Below the pieces are notes generated by a model. It searched no databases. It saw only the letters and a program-made list of their open reading frames with translations, and had not been told where the DNA came from. Positions 46,601 to 56,653 of a stretch of DNA of 64,000 nucleotides are shown piece by piece. Location: positions 62,001-126,000 of the forward strand of contig JBFFWQ010000001.1 in the NCBI GenBank assembly GCA_041570195.1, read 5' to 3'. The position numbers and the translations under genes are program-made. The stretch is from UBA11865 sp041570195. GTDB lineage: Bacteria; Chloroflexota; Anaerolineae; Promineifilales; Promineifilaceae. Position 1 is the stretch's first letter. Every line of letters begins with the position of its first letter.

Positions 46601-46606
46601 AGTATA
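46601..46606 (-). promoter_or_regulatory. Possible -10 box of the ATPase pair
   Basis: TATACT on the minus strand, 19 bases before the ATG at 46581, with no clear -35 hexamer. Confidence 0.25.
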
Positions 46607-46681
46607 GCCCAAATGACCAGGAGCCATCACGGCGGCGACTTGTTTCACGGGATAATTTAAGCTAGCCAACGAGCGCTTTGC

Positions 46682-48997
46682 TCAGGCGGCTGCCGTCTTC
46701 AAATATCGATAGAGAATCCCCATGACGGTGGCCGGCTCTATGTCGTATTCCTTTTGCCGGCTACGGGCTTGCCTGCTGCGGCTAATATGTAGGAAACGGC
46801 GAGCCCGCGTGATGCCCACGTACAGCAGCCGCAATCGTTCAGCAATCAACTCAATGTGCGCTGATTCAGTCGCCGTTCGTCCAGGATAAAATGTGTCGCC
46901 GCCGACCATTAGCTGGTGCAATTGAGCGTTGGCCTCGGCCGCCGGATCCCCGCCAATCATTGCCTCGACGCCGATAAATTGACCCTCCAGGTCACTTGGA
47001 ATCCAGCGATTGTCTATGCCGACCAGAAAAACAGCGTCCCATTCCATGCCCTTGGCCCCGTGCTGTGTCGCCAAGGTGATTCGCCCTGGTTGGGGTGAAA
47101 AGCCGCCATCGCCTGGGCCGCCGAAACGCAGGCGACGCCGGCCTTCGGCAATATCAGACAGTTGCGCGGCCAGCTCTGGCAGGCGCCATTCTGGTTGCAA
47201 GTCCCACCATTGGCGGACGGCCGAGGCAAGATGATAGGCTGTGGCCAGATCAGCCTCGCTTACATTGGGATCATGCTGTACGTCAGCGACGAACAGGTCG
47301 TCACTGAGCGACAGAATCATGTCGTCAATCGCGAGCGGTCGATAGCGGAAAAGAGCGCTAATGAAGTCGGCGAATCGACCAATCAAAGCAATTTCATTTT
47401 CATTGGCAATGCCAGCAGGCAACGCGCCTATCCTTTGATCGTTGGAGCCCGCGTAGAGTAGTAGTTCTGGCCGATGTACGCTGCGAAGGATGGCGCGAAT
47501 TCGCTCGTGATCGACGTCCCCATCGCTACGCACCACCGCGTGTTCTAGATCGATCAACGACGTGTAGGTGCCCTCAAGCGCCTTCCTATCCAGTGGGTCG
47601 GCCATGATGGCAAGCATCCAATATAGCGCGGAGGCAATTTCACGAACACGACTGCCGCCGCGCAGGAGATTGTCATATTCTGAGTCGAGGGTGTCTAGAA
47701 TGTCGGCCGTCTTGTGTCCAAGGTCATTGGTCGGGGTTAGAATGGCAACCGTGTGTTCTGGATGTTGCCGCGCATATGCGGTTGCAAGACGGGCAACAGT
47801 TGGCAACTCTTCGTCCTCGCGGTGGCGATAAGCTCTGATGGTAAATTCTGCTTCATCGTCAGGCGGATTGGGTTGGGCATCTCCCGGTGGCGTGGGCAGG
47901 ATTTCTTGGCGACGGAAAGCGTTCGCCTGCACTTCGCGAACTGGATGATCATCAGCGACCCAATTTACCAGTCGATTGGCGGCGCCGTAAATGAGTGGAG
48001 CGCACCGACCGGAGTTTGGCAGTGGAAGAGTGACAACTCCGGGCACTTGCATGAATGCATTGAAGTGTCGAGGGTGGGCAGAGGTAAATGTGCTGGTAAT
48101 CGCCTGATTCGGATCCCCTACGCGCACCCAGTTGCCCGCCGGCCCTGCCAGCGTCGAAAGCAGGTTCTCTTGCAAAGGAACACTGTCTTGAGCCTCGTCT
48201 TCGAGAACGAATGGCCATCGAAATCGAAACGCGTCGCAAACGTCCGGGCGACTAGAAAGAAGCTCGGCCGCCTGCCAGATTAGATCATCAAAGTCAGAAG
48301 CCCCATGGCGATCTAGAGATGATTGGTAACGTTCATATATGGCGCCCAAGATATGAAGAAGCGCCAGGTGTAAATCTGCTTCGTACGGGCCAGAAGATCC
48401 ACCGTGTAAAGAGCTGTCATCGGCGCCAAGTTTTGTGCTAATCTGGATGCGGATCTGCCGTCTAATGGCCTCGGCGGTGTAGCGATGGTTCTTCGCTTCA
48501 CGGATGAAGGAACGAGCAGTTGTTTGGAGTAGGTGTCTCCAGCGAACCCGCGCTTGCGGCCGATCCTCGGTCAACAGTTCATTCCATAGCCGTGGGTTGG
48601 CCTCAATCGAACTGTCCGTTGCATGGGCTAGAAGGTTTAAGGACTGAGGCTCATCCAGAACGACAGGACCCTCTTCGGAGCCGTCCGCGCCGCCCGCGCT
48701 TACACGAAGGATTTCCAGGGCCAGGCTATGGAGCGTTCGGACATCATAGCCCGCGAGTGGCAATCCGTATTCTTCGAGCCGTTGGCGGATTCTTGCCCGA
48801 AACGTCTCTACACTAGAATTGAGGTAGGTTACTACCAGGACTTGTTGACCCTCGGCAACGTTGAGGCGCTCATTTCTGATCAATTCGCCCGCCAATATCG
48901 ACAGCGTGAACGTTTTACCACTTCCGGGGACCGCGCTGACGGCCATACGACCGCCACGATATTCGAGGATCTTTCGTTGTGCAGGTCTAAGCACCAT
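46682..48997 (-). CDS. UvrD/Rep-family ATP-dependent DNA helicase
   Basis: A 771-residue superfamily 1A helicase. Q motif and motif I: LRPAQRKILEYRGG and AVPGSGKTF (Lys28). Motif Ia sits in VVTYLNSSVETF. Motif II is LEDEAQDS; motif III is VGDPNQAI. Motif V reads ATQHGAKGMEWDAVFLVGI, and motif VI LLYVGITRARRFLHI. It should unwind DNA 3' to 5' in repair or replication. Compared with UvrD/PcrA it is of similar length and has no nuclease domain. No Shine-Dalgarno precedes the ATG; a TGGTATACT box ends seven bases upstream, suggesting a leaderless mRNA. It is divergent from the GH39-like gene. Confidence 0.93.
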   Translation of the reverse strand: MVLRPAQRKILEYRGGRMAVSAVPGSGKTFTLSILAGELIRNERLNVAEGQQVLVVTYLNSSVETFRARIRQRLEEYGLPLAGYDVRTLHSLALEILRVSAGGADGSEEGPVVLDEPQSLNLLAHATDSSIEANPRLWNELLTEDRPQARVRWRHLLQTTARSFIREAKNHRYTAEAIRRQIRIQISTKLGADDSSLHGGSSGPYEADLHLALLHILGAIYERYQSSLDRHGASDFDDLIWQAAELLSSRPDVCDAFRFRWPFVLEDEAQDSVPLQENLLSTLAGPAGNWVRVGDPNQAITSTFTSAHPRHFNAFMQVPGVVTLPLPNSGRCAPLIYGAANRLVNWVADDHPVREVQANAFRRQEILPTPPGDAQPNPPDDEAEFTIRAYRHREDEELPTVARLATAYARQHPEHTVAILTPTNDLGHKTADILDTLDSEYDNLLRGGSRVREIASALYWMLAIMADPLDRKALEGTYTSLIDLEHAVVRSDGDVDHERIRAILRSVHRPELLLYAGSNDQRIGALPAGIANENEIALIGRFADFISALFRYRPLAIDDMILSLSDDLFVADVQHDPNVSEADLATAYHLASAVRQWWDLQPEWRLPELAAQLSDIAEGRRRLRFGGPGDGGFSPQPGRITLATQHGAKGMEWDAVFLVGIDNRWIPSDLEGQFIGVEAMIGGDPAAEANAQLHQLMVGGDTFYPGRTATESAHIELIAERLRLLYVGITRARRFLHISRSRQARSRQKEYDIEPATVMGILYRYLKTAAA

Positions 48998-49004
48998 AGC
49001 CAGG

Positions 49005-49013
49005 AGTATACCA
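49005..49013 (-). promoter_or_regulatory. Extended -10 promoter of the helicase gene
   Basis: TGGTATACT on the minus strand. The -10 hexamer ends seven bases before the ATG at 48997, so transcription should start at or next to the start codon. Confidence 0.5.
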
Positions 49014-49057
49014 GAATCCCCTAAGACTTATTGTCTTGAAGAACTGATGGTAAGATA

Positions 49058-50857
49058 ATGCTGGTGATGAGCAAGTGGTTGATGCTTTGCATGATTGGAC
49101 TGATCATGTTGGCTCCATTCTTCGGACCGGAGCCTCTTGTCGCCCAGAGTTCGCCCGATCGGCGCTTCGGTATGACTGAAGTGTTCTGGCTGCCAGAAGA
49201 AGCCAGGGATCTAGGTGTGGGCTGGGAGCGCATTTTGTTCTACTGGCGCGAGATTCAGCCGAACGGGCCTGAGGACTGGAATACATTACATGTTCGCGAG
49301 GAATGGCTCGCCCAGGCAAACGCCCAAGGACGAACTGTGGTTGGCCTGATCAAGAATACGGCGCCATGGGCATCGGTTGACGGTACAGAGGCCGGCGTGC
49401 CCAAAGGCTTATATCTGTCGCTGGATGATCCTGATAACTTATGGGCGGGTTACGTGCGGCGCCTGGCCGAGTACTATGGCGAGCGCAATGTACACCATTG
49501 GATCATATGGAATGAGCCAGAGATAGATCCCGGCGTCTACGGCTTTGAGTTTGCAGGGTCAGTGGCCGATTACTACCAGCTGCTCAAAAGTGCGTATAAG
49601 ATAATAAAAGATAGTGATCCGCAGGCTGTTGTTCATCTGGCCGGTCTAACTTGGTGGCACGATCCAACCTTCTTAGATCAGCTTCTCGCCCTGGCCAAGG
49701 CCGATCCAGAGTCAGCTGACCATGATTACTTCTTCGATATAATCTCATTGCATGTCTATTTCCGCACCGAAACCGTGAAGACGATTATCGACCAGGTGAA
49801 TACGATTCAAAGGCGGTACGGTCTGGAGAAGCCTATTTGGATTAATGAGACGAATGCGCCGCCAAACCGGGATCCTGAGTGGCCAGTCGATCGCCCCAGG
49901 TTCAACGTCGATCTGGAGCAGCAAGCGTGGTTTATCTTGCAGGGGATGGCCCTCGGTTTTGCCAGCGGTGCAGCGAGCATTAGCGTGTACAAGTTGATCG
50001 ACATTCATCTACCTTCTGGTGGCGAATCATTTGGCGTTGTGCGGCCGGACTACAGCAGACGGCCGGGTTATGATGCCTACAAGCTGGCAACTAGTTGTTT
50101 TGGTTCGTTCGAAACGGCTTCACTCGAAGAGGATCCTGCTTCTTTCCACGTTACCTTCAATCGTCCAGGAAGCCTGGCCCATATCGCGTGGTCACGCACG
50201 ATCACCACAACCACGGTTGAAATTCCGGCAACCTCGGATTCGGCGACATTGATTAGCTGGACTGAGGCGCCGATTGGTGTTCAACCGGCTGGCGGCGTTT
50301 ATACTTTGGAGCTGCCCGGACAACGTTGTTACGATGAATGCATCGTCGGCGGAGAAACAATCCTTCTAATAGAAGATTTGGGCGGTTGGAGCTACGGAGA
50401 TGAGTGCATCGCCGTGGCGCAGGCCCGTTGGCACCTAGATGCGCAGCCAGCAGAATCGGTACTGGGTTCTCTGATAGATCCGATCGGGCCTGGAATTGAG
50501 GAAGAAGCGCGGCCGGCAAGCGCCGTCCCGACTGCTTCGGCAACGGCAAGCGCCTCGCCTACTCAAGCCGTCAGTCCTATAACGTCGATCCGCCCGACGG
50601 ATATTCCCGGCACCAGGCAGAATCTGTCGGTGGAATCAGGTCATGATTCGGGCACTGAGGAGTTAGCGCTGGCGGCCGTAGAATTGATGAAGCCGGAGAG
50701 TGAGTCCCCCGAAGCCCTTGTTGAAGCCAGTGAGATGTCTGATATGGATGGCGGCGAAAGCGAAACAATAGGATTGTGGTTTCTTGGGGCCGGCGTAGGC
50801 ATTGGACTGGGAATGTCGATTATTTGGCGGCGACGCAGGACTCACCCAGGAACATGA
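49058..50857 (+). CDS. Membrane-anchored GH39-like glycoside hydrolase-type protein
   Basis: A 599-residue protein. A signal peptide (about 1-30) leads to a (beta/alpha)8-barrel region (about 35-350). WIIWNEPE holds the acid/base Glu153 and KPIWINETN the nucleophile Glu264, the pattern of clan GH-A and closest to GH39. A beta domain follows (about 355-470), then a Ser/Thr/Pro-rich linker and a C-terminal helix with Arg-rich stop (about 573-598). So it is anchored to the membrane with the barrel outside. Sugar specificity cannot be told. The start may be 49058 or the Met three codons later. Its TGA overlaps the kinase gene's ATG (ATGA, 50854-50857), implying coupled translation. Confidence 0.82.
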   Translation: MLVMSKWLMLCMIGLIMLAPFFGPEPLVAQSSPDRRFGMTEVFWLPEEARDLGVGWERILFYWREIQPNGPEDWNTLHVREEWLAQANAQGRTVVGLIKNTAPWASVDGTEAGVPKGLYLSLDDPDNLWAGYVRRLAEYYGERNVHHWIIWNEPEIDPGVYGFEFAGSVADYYQLLKSAYKIIKDSDPQAVVHLAGLTWWHDPTFLDQLLALAKADPESADHDYFFDIISLHVYFRTETVKTIIDQVNTIQRRYGLEKPIWINETNAPPNRDPEWPVDRPRFNVDLEQQAWFILQGMALGFASGAASISVYKLIDIHLPSGGESFGVVRPDYSRRPGYDAYKLATSCFGSFETASLEEDPASFHVTFNRPGSLAHIAWSRTITTTTVEIPATSDSATLISWTEAPIGVQPAGGVYTLELPGQRCYDECIVGGETILLIEDLGGWSYGDECIAVAQARWHLDAQPAESVLGSLIDPIGPGIEEEARPASAVPTASATASASPTQAVSPITSIRPTDIPGTRQNLSVESGHDSGTEELALAAVELMKPESESPEALVEASEMSDMDGGESETIGLWFLGAGVGIGLGMSIIWRRRRTHPGT

Positions 50858-53800
50858 CCGACCTAATTGGAAGGACACTGGGAAAGTACCAGATTGTGGT
50901 CAGAGTGGGCCGAGGCGGTATGGCCAGGGTCTACAAGGCCTACCAGGCCAGCCTGGATCGCTACGTCGCGCTGAAGGTTCTTCACACGCACCTAGCCGAG
51001 GAATCAGATTTCGTCGAACGCTTCGAACGCGAAGCGACGGCCGTTGCCAGGTTGCGTCACCCCGGCATCGTGCAAGTTTTCGATTATGACGTCGAAGACG
51101 ATCATTACTACATCGTCATGGAGTTTGTCGAAGGTCCGACGCTAAAGGCTGAATTCAATGAACGCGCAAAAAGAAAACCTGAGACCGAGCAAAACATCTT
51201 CACGCTTGAAGAGGTCAGCCTGTTGTTGTCGGCTTTGGCCGACCCCATAGATTACGCTCACCGGCGCGGGATGATTCATAGAGACTTGAAGCCGGGCAAC
51301 ATTATGTTCACGGTGGATGGCGAAGTCCTACTCACCGACTTTGGACTGGCGAGAATGGCCTACGCCAGCCGGCACACGCAGACAGGGGCGCTTTCTGGCA
51401 CACCGGCCTATATGGCTCCCGAGCAAGTGCAAGGCGGCCATGTAGACGCGCGCACTGACATTTATTCGCTGGGCGTAGTCATCTACGAACTTATGACAGG
51501 TCAGGTGCCGTTTACCGCCGACACCTCATACGCCATCATGACGAAGCACGTCACCGATGAGGTACCTTCGATGATCGCGCTGAACCCAGGATTGACGTCC
51601 GGGGTTGAGGAGACTGTCTTGAAGGCAATGAGCAAGGATCCGGCCTTGCGCTATGGCAGTGCCAGTGAATTTGCCGAGGCGCTGCGGGTAGCGGTGGGTC
51701 TGCCTGAAGCGGTCAGAAGCAGCGGCAATGTGTTCGCTCCAGTGGCGACTTTGGCAGACAGCCAGGAGATGTTTCCGGCTTCTACCCATCCTGGTCCACC
51801 AACCTCAAGCTACTCTAGGATAACGAGCCCCTATCGCGGATTGTATGCATTTCGAGAAGAGGACGCACCATACTTTTTTGGCCGCGAGGCCTTTACCGAG
51901 AGGCTAGTCAATACACTGGGCCAGAAGTCGATGGCGGCCGTTATCGGCCCATCTGGCAGCGGCAAGTCATCGGTGGTCTTTGCCGGTTTGCTGCCAACCT
52001 TACGAAAGCAAGAAGACGTTTGTTTGATCGAAACGCGACCCGGCGGTCATCCTTTCAATTCGCTTGCCGACGCGCTGTTGACCGCTTTGGATCCTGAAAT
52101 CGGCGAGACCGCCCGGTTGCTTGAAGTGAAGCAACTGGCCAAGGCTTTGAAGGATAAACAACTGCTGCTATCGGATGTTGTGGGCCGCATTGCGAAAAAA
52201 GACGGCAACAACCAGCATCAAGTACTCATTGTCGACCAATTTGAAGAATTGTACACCCTGTGCACAGACGAGACGGTCCGACATAGCTTTCCAAACACTC
52301 TGTTTGAGGCGATACATTCCAGCCGTGATCAAGGCGAACTCAAAATGACGTTGGTGCTCACGCTAAGGGCCGATTTCATGGGCCAGGCGTTGACTGATCG
52401 GCCGTTCGCTGACGCTTTGCAGGAATCTGATGTGAAGTTAGGGCCCATGACTCGGGCAGAACTGGGTAGAGCGATTGAGAGCCCCGCAGCAAAGAAGAAT
52501 GTGGTATACGAGGCGGGCCTGGTCGACCGAATACTCGACGATGTTGGCGACGAACCGGGTAATTTGCCGCTGTTAGAGTTTGCGCTGACGCTGCTCTGGG
52601 AGCGTCGCACTGGCCGTAGACTTACGCACGCAGCCTACGAGGCAATTGGCCGGGTGGATGGTTCCCTTGCGCGTTATGCCGACGAAGTGTATGAGCAGCT
52701 CCCGCCTGAGGAGCAAGGGCTGGCCAAAACAGTCTTTACGCAGATGGTTCGCCCTGGCGAGGGAACTGAGGATACGCGTAGACTGGCTAACCGAAGCGAA
52801 TTAGGTTATGAGGAGTGGGAGCTCGCACAACGATTGGCGGACGCGCGCCTAGTGGTGACAGGTCGCACAGCCGAGGGTCAGAAAACGGTCGAAGTCGTGC
52901 ACGAAGCGCTGATCCGTGGCTGGGGGCGTCTCCGGGAATGGATGAACGACGAGAGAAACTTCCGCGCCTGGCAGGAACGGCTACGCGCGGCGATGCGTCA
53001 ATGGGATGACAGCGAGCGGGACGAAGGTGCGCTGCTGCGCGGCGTGCCGCTGGGCGAGGCCGAAGAGTGGCTGGTTGACAAGGTCCGTGATATCAGCCCG
53101 GCGGAAAAGACCTACATAGAGGCCAGTGTCGCGTTGCGAGAAAAGCACGCGGCCGAACGGGAAGCGCAGCGACGACGTGAGCTCGAGCAGGCTAAAAGGT
53201 TGGCCGACGAGCAGCGACGCCGCGCCGAAGCTGAACATCAGCGGGCTGAAGAGCAGGCCCGGGCGACGAAACGCATGCGAGCTTTGGCGGCCGTCCTTGG
53301 CGTCGTCTTTCTTCTCGCGGTCGCGGCCGCCATTTTTGCCGTCAATCAAAGCCAGGATGCGGCTAATCAAGCCGACGCGCGAGCCACAGAAGTTGTGGTT
53401 CGCAGCACGGCCGAGGCAGAAGCGAAGGACAATGCTGCCCTTGCCGCTACCCGGGCCTATGAATCGGCAAAGGCCCGTGATACGGCCGAAACTGAACGCT
53501 CTCGAGCAAACGAGGCGGCCCTAAGCGCACTTGAAGCGCGCGATGAGGCCGAGGATGAGCGAGATCGGGCAGACGCCCAGGCAACGCTTGCTTTGTCGCG
53601 ACAGATCGCGGCGCAGTCAGCCACGCTGCTGGGGCCGCAGCTGGACTTGGCGTTACTGCTGAGCCTCGAAGCTAATGACATCAATGATTCGCCCGAAACA
53701 ACCAGTGGTGTCCTAACTGCATTACAGAACACACCCGCATTACACAGATATCTTCGCGGCCACCCTTCGCTCTTGCAGAGCGTTGACTTTGACCCGGACG

Positions 53801-56622
53801 GCGAATTGCTGGTGACGGCCGGCTCCGAAGGCCTCGTGCTGATCTGGGACGTGATGAGCGGTGAAGTGCTGCGACAACTCGTAGGCCATGATCCGACCCA
53901 ACTGGTAAACCGGGCCGAATTCAGTCCAGATGGAGGGCGAATCGCAACAGCCAGTGACGACACGACGATCATCTTGTGGGATGCAGAGAGTGGTGAGCAG
54001 CTTGATGTGTTGGAGGAGCATACTGCATGGGTGCAGAGTGTCGAGTACAGCTCCGACGGCGATCGGCTCATTTCTAGTGGTGGAGATCATACGGCAATAA
54101 TCTGGAACGTGGAACGGGGAGAGCCGGTACAGATTCTATCGGGGCACAATGGCTTTCTCTGGGATGCTGCGCTTAGCCATGATGGCTTGCTGGCGGCGAC
54201 GGCATCTAATGATGCTACGGCAATCGTATGGGACCTTACGACGGGGGAAGCGCTCTATACACTTGCCGGGCACAATGCTGCTGTCTTCAACGTTGATTTC
54301 TCACCGGATGACCAGATCTTGGCTAGCTCAGGCGGCGATACTAATATCTTGCTCTGGGATCTCCGAAGCGGCGAGATGATCGGCGAGCCGCTGGCAGGGC
54401 ATGCCACGGGCGTGGTGAGTGTCTCTTTTAGTCCCGACGGCCAACAACTCGTGTCGAGTGGGGCCGATAGCACGGTGCGAGTTTGGGACGTTGAGACCGG
54501 CCAGCAGCTACAGCTATTTGGTAATCATAGTGGGCTAGTGCCACAGGTCGATTTTGCCCCAAACGGCGAGATGCTGGCTTCGGGTGATGCGACTGGCGTG
54601 GCAATTCTGTGGGATCTTTCTGAGGCCGTTCAGCCCCTGGGCCAGGTGACTGCCGGGCAACAGACAGGTGTAAACAAGTTGTCCTTTGAACCTGACGGAC
54701 AGTTTCTAGCCTCGGCCGGCGCTGACAGCACAATCAGATTGTGGGCTGTGACCGATGACATACAAGCCGTACAAGTCGTCACACATGCGCTGCGGATAAA
54801 TGAGCCGTTGTTGGCGCTGGATTTCGATTCGCAGGGTTCGCTACTGGCTTCTGGAAGTCAGAACGGCACGGCCATGGTTTGGGATGTGTCTAGCGGTCAA
54901 ACCATTACAGGTGCCATTTCGGCCGCGGCCAACGGCGTTTCGAGCGTGGCAATCGGCGACGATGGCCAAACGCTGGTAATTGGGGGCAATACGGGCTTTG
55001 CCTCTGTCTGGGATTTGACGTCGGGCCAGCTAGTTGGCATCCCGCTGTCTGGCCATGCCGGTCCGGTGACGGAAGTAGCGATTAGCCCAGATCTGCAGAT
55101 AGTGGCTTCTGGCGACGCCGTCGGAAATGTGATTATACGGCCGATGGAAGAGATTGTCGCCGGGCAAGGTCCAGGCACGGTTCTCACATACACAGCTTCG
55201 GCCGCCGCAGCCGTAACGGCGCTGAATTTCAGCCCAGAAGGCGATCTGCTGGCTTCAGGCGACGATCTGGGCAACCTGGTTATCTGGGACGCACAGGAAG
55301 CTGAGTTGGCGCGAGTCGTCACGTCTATGGTTGACGGAATAGCCGACCTGGCCTTTGATCCGACGGGCTCTATCTTGGCAGTTGGCGACGCAAGCGGCGC
55401 TGTTAGCGTCTGGGAAACAGCAGATTGGTCGACGTCGGGCGAGCCATTCTTGGGACCTTCAAGCGGGATCGGCGCGCTAGCCTTTGACAATAACGGAGAT
55501 TCGCTTTCAGCAGTTGGGCTTGACGGGTCGTGGGTTACCTGGGACGTTGCCGGACGTAATGTGATAGACGGAGGACAACTCCTGAACCTCGATGAAACTA
55601 CCGCAACCGTGATTAGTAGTCAGCGGATAGTCGCCAGAGGTAATCCGGAAAGCGCTGTGCATCTGGAAGATCTGAGCCAGGAAGTCGATCAGAGGGAAGT
55701 ACTCCAACATGATGCTCCCATGATGGCGGCAGTTACTGTGGTCGCCTATAGTCCTGATGGAAGTATGTTGGCCTCGTCAGGCGCTGATGGGGCAGTGGTG
55801 CTCTGGGATGCTAAGACGTTGGAGCCTCTGCGCGCGCCCCTGATTGGCCATACGGCCGGCGCCGTCAACATCATCTTCAGTCCAGATGGTAGACGCCTAG
55901 CCAGCGGAAGCTGTGCTGCATTCCATCCGCGCGGAAGCTGCAGTCAAGGGGAGGTGGTCTTGTGGGATTTGGCCAGCGGTGAAATGGAGCGAATTATCGA
56001 CGAGACCGTAGGCTTTTCTCAAGCCATGGCATTCAGCCCGGACGGTCGGGTGTTGAGCGTGAATGAATGTGAACGAGTAGACGTGGCTGGGGTGTGCGTT
56101 GAAGCGAGTGTGAAGTTGTTCGACGTCCAAACGGGAGACTTGCTACAGACACTTGGGGGGCACTCAGCTTTCGTGTGGACGGCGGATTTCAGTCCGGACG
56201 GAAGTATACTGGCCACTGGTAGCGCTGACAATACGATCATCTTGTGGGATATCGCGACTGGCGAGCCGATGGGTAGCACACTCAGTAATCATGGCGGCCC
56301 GGTTCGCCGCGTGTCATTCAGCCCCGATGGTGAGCGCTTGGCGTCGGCCGGTTTTGACAACCTTGTCATACTCTGGGATGTAGCCAGCGGTCAGGCTATC
56401 GGCGGCCCGCTGGCGGCATATACCAACAACGCCATGGACGCGCAGTTCAGCCCCGATGGGCTTCTGGTGGCTTCAGGCAGCCTGGACGACAGTATCACTC
56501 TGAGCGACGTGTCGCTCGAGTCGTGGCGGGAGCGCGCTTGCCGGGTAGCCAATCGAAACATGCGCGCGGAGGAATGGGTCCTTTTCTTCGGCGATTTGCC
56601 CTTCCGGGAAACATGTCCTTGA
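50854..56622 (+). CDS. Ser/Thr protein kinase - STAND NTPase - transmembrane - WD40 receptor
   Basis: 1922 residues from the ATG at 50854, set by the ATGA overlap. Kinase domain (about 12-285): Gly loop VGRGGMARVY, Lys41, HRDLKPGN with Asp144, and DFG 162-164. STAND-type NTPase (about 330-700): Walker A GPSGSGKS (365-372) and Walker B VLIVDQFEE with Asp461. A coiled-coil of Arg/Glu/Ala repeats (about 762-805) precedes one transmembrane helix (about 810-832). A second Ala-rich coiled region follows, then about 21 WD40 repeats (about 968-1900), enough for three seven-bladed propellers. In this topology kinase and NTPase are cytoplasmic and the propellers outside, so a surface signal may drive phosphorylation (inference). 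The neighbour GH39-like protein may act on the same ligand. Confidence 0.93.
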   Translation: MTDLIGRTLGKYQIVVRVGRGGMARVYKAYQASLDRYVALKVLHTHLAEESDFVERFEREATAVARLRHPGIVQVFDYDVEDDHYYIVMEFVEGPTLKAEFNERAKRKPETEQNIFTLEEVSLLLSALADPIDYAHRRGMIHRDLKPGNIMFTVDGEVLLTDFGLARMAYASRHTQTGALSGTPAYMAPEQVQGGHVDARTDIYSLGVVIYELMTGQVPFTADTSYAIMTKHVTDEVPSMIALNPGLTSGVEETVLKAMSKDPALRYGSASEFAEALRVAVGLPEAVRSSGNVFAPVATLADSQEMFPASTHPGPPTSSYSRITSPYRGLYAFREEDAPYFFGREAFTERLVNTLGQKSMAAVIGPSGSGKSSVVFAGLLPTLRKQEDVCLIETRPGGHPFNSLADALLTALDPEIGETARLLEVKQLAKALKDKQLLLSDVVGRIAKKDGNNQHQVLIVDQFEELYTLCTDETVRHSFPNTLFEAIHSSRDQGELKMTLVLTLRADFMGQALTDRPFADALQESDVKLGPMTRAELGRAIESPAAKKNVVYEAGLVDRILDDVGDEPGNLPLLEFALTLLWERRTGRRLTHAAYEAIGRVDGSLARYADEVYEQLPPEEQGLAKTVFTQMVRPGEGTEDTRRLANRSELGYEEWELAQRLADARLVVTGRTAEGQKTVEVVHEALIRGWGRLREWMNDERNFRAWQERLRAAMRQWDDSERDEGALLRGVPLGEAEEWLVDKVRDISPAEKTYIEASVALREKHAAEREAQRRRELEQAKRLADEQRRRAEAEHQRAEEQARATKRMRALAAVLGVVFLLAVAAAIFAVNQSQDAANQADARATEVVVRSTAEAEAKDNAALAATRAYESAKARDTAETERSRANEAALSALEARDEAEDERDRADAQATLALSRQIAAQSATLLGPQLDLALLLSLEANDINDSPETTSGVLTALQNTPALHRYLRGHPSLLQSVDFDPDGELLVTAGSEGLVLIWDVMSGEVLRQLVGHDPTQLVNRAEFSPDGGRIATASDDTTIILWDAESGEQLDVLEEHTAWVQSVEYSSDGDRLISSGGDHTAIIWNVERGEPVQILSGHNGFLWDAALSHDGLLAATASNDATAIVWDLTTGEALYTLAGHNAAVFNVDFSPDDQILASSGGDTNILLWDLRSGEMIGEPLAGHATGVVSVSFSPDGQQLVSSGADSTVRVWDVETGQQLQLFGNHSGLVPQVDFAPNGEMLASGDATGVAILWDLSEAVQPLGQVTAGQQTGVNKLSFEPDGQFLASAGADSTIRLWAVTDDIQAVQVVTHALRINEPLLALDFDSQGSLLASGSQNGTAMVWDVSSGQTITGAISAAANGVSSVAIGDDGQTLVIGGNTGFASVWDLTSGQLVGIPLSGHAGPVTEVAISPDLQIVASGDAVGNVIIRPMEEIVAGQGPGTVLTYTASAAAAVTALNFSPEGDLLASGDDLGNLVIWDAQEAELARVVTSMVDGIADLAFDPTGSILAVGDASGAVSVWETADWSTSGEPFLGPSSGIGALAFDNNGDSLSAVGLDGSWVTWDVAGRNVIDGGQLLNLDETTATVISSQRIVARGNPESAVHLEDLSQEVDQREVLQHDAPMMAAVTVVAYSPDGSMLASSGADGAVVLWDAKTLEPLRAPLIGHTAGAVNIIFSPDGRRLASGSCAAFHPRGSCSQGEVVLWDLASGEMERIIDETVGFSQAMAFSPDGRVLSVNECERVDVAGVCVEASVKLFDVQTGDLLQTLGGHSAFVWTADFSPDGSILATGSADNTIILWDIATGEPMGSTLSNHGGPVRRVSFSPDGERLASAGFDNLVILWDVASGQAIGGPLAAYTNNAMDAQFSPDGLLVASGSLDDSITLSDVSLESWRERACRVANRNMRAEEWVLFFGDLPFRETCP

Positions 56623-56653
56623 CAAGAGCAGGAGTTAGGAGACTGGTTTGAGC

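Noticed and set aside
53757..56622. Periodic similarity that could suggest a CRISPR or DNA repeat array
   Set aside because: The period is about 125 bases and follows WD40 codons; units differ too much at DNA level.
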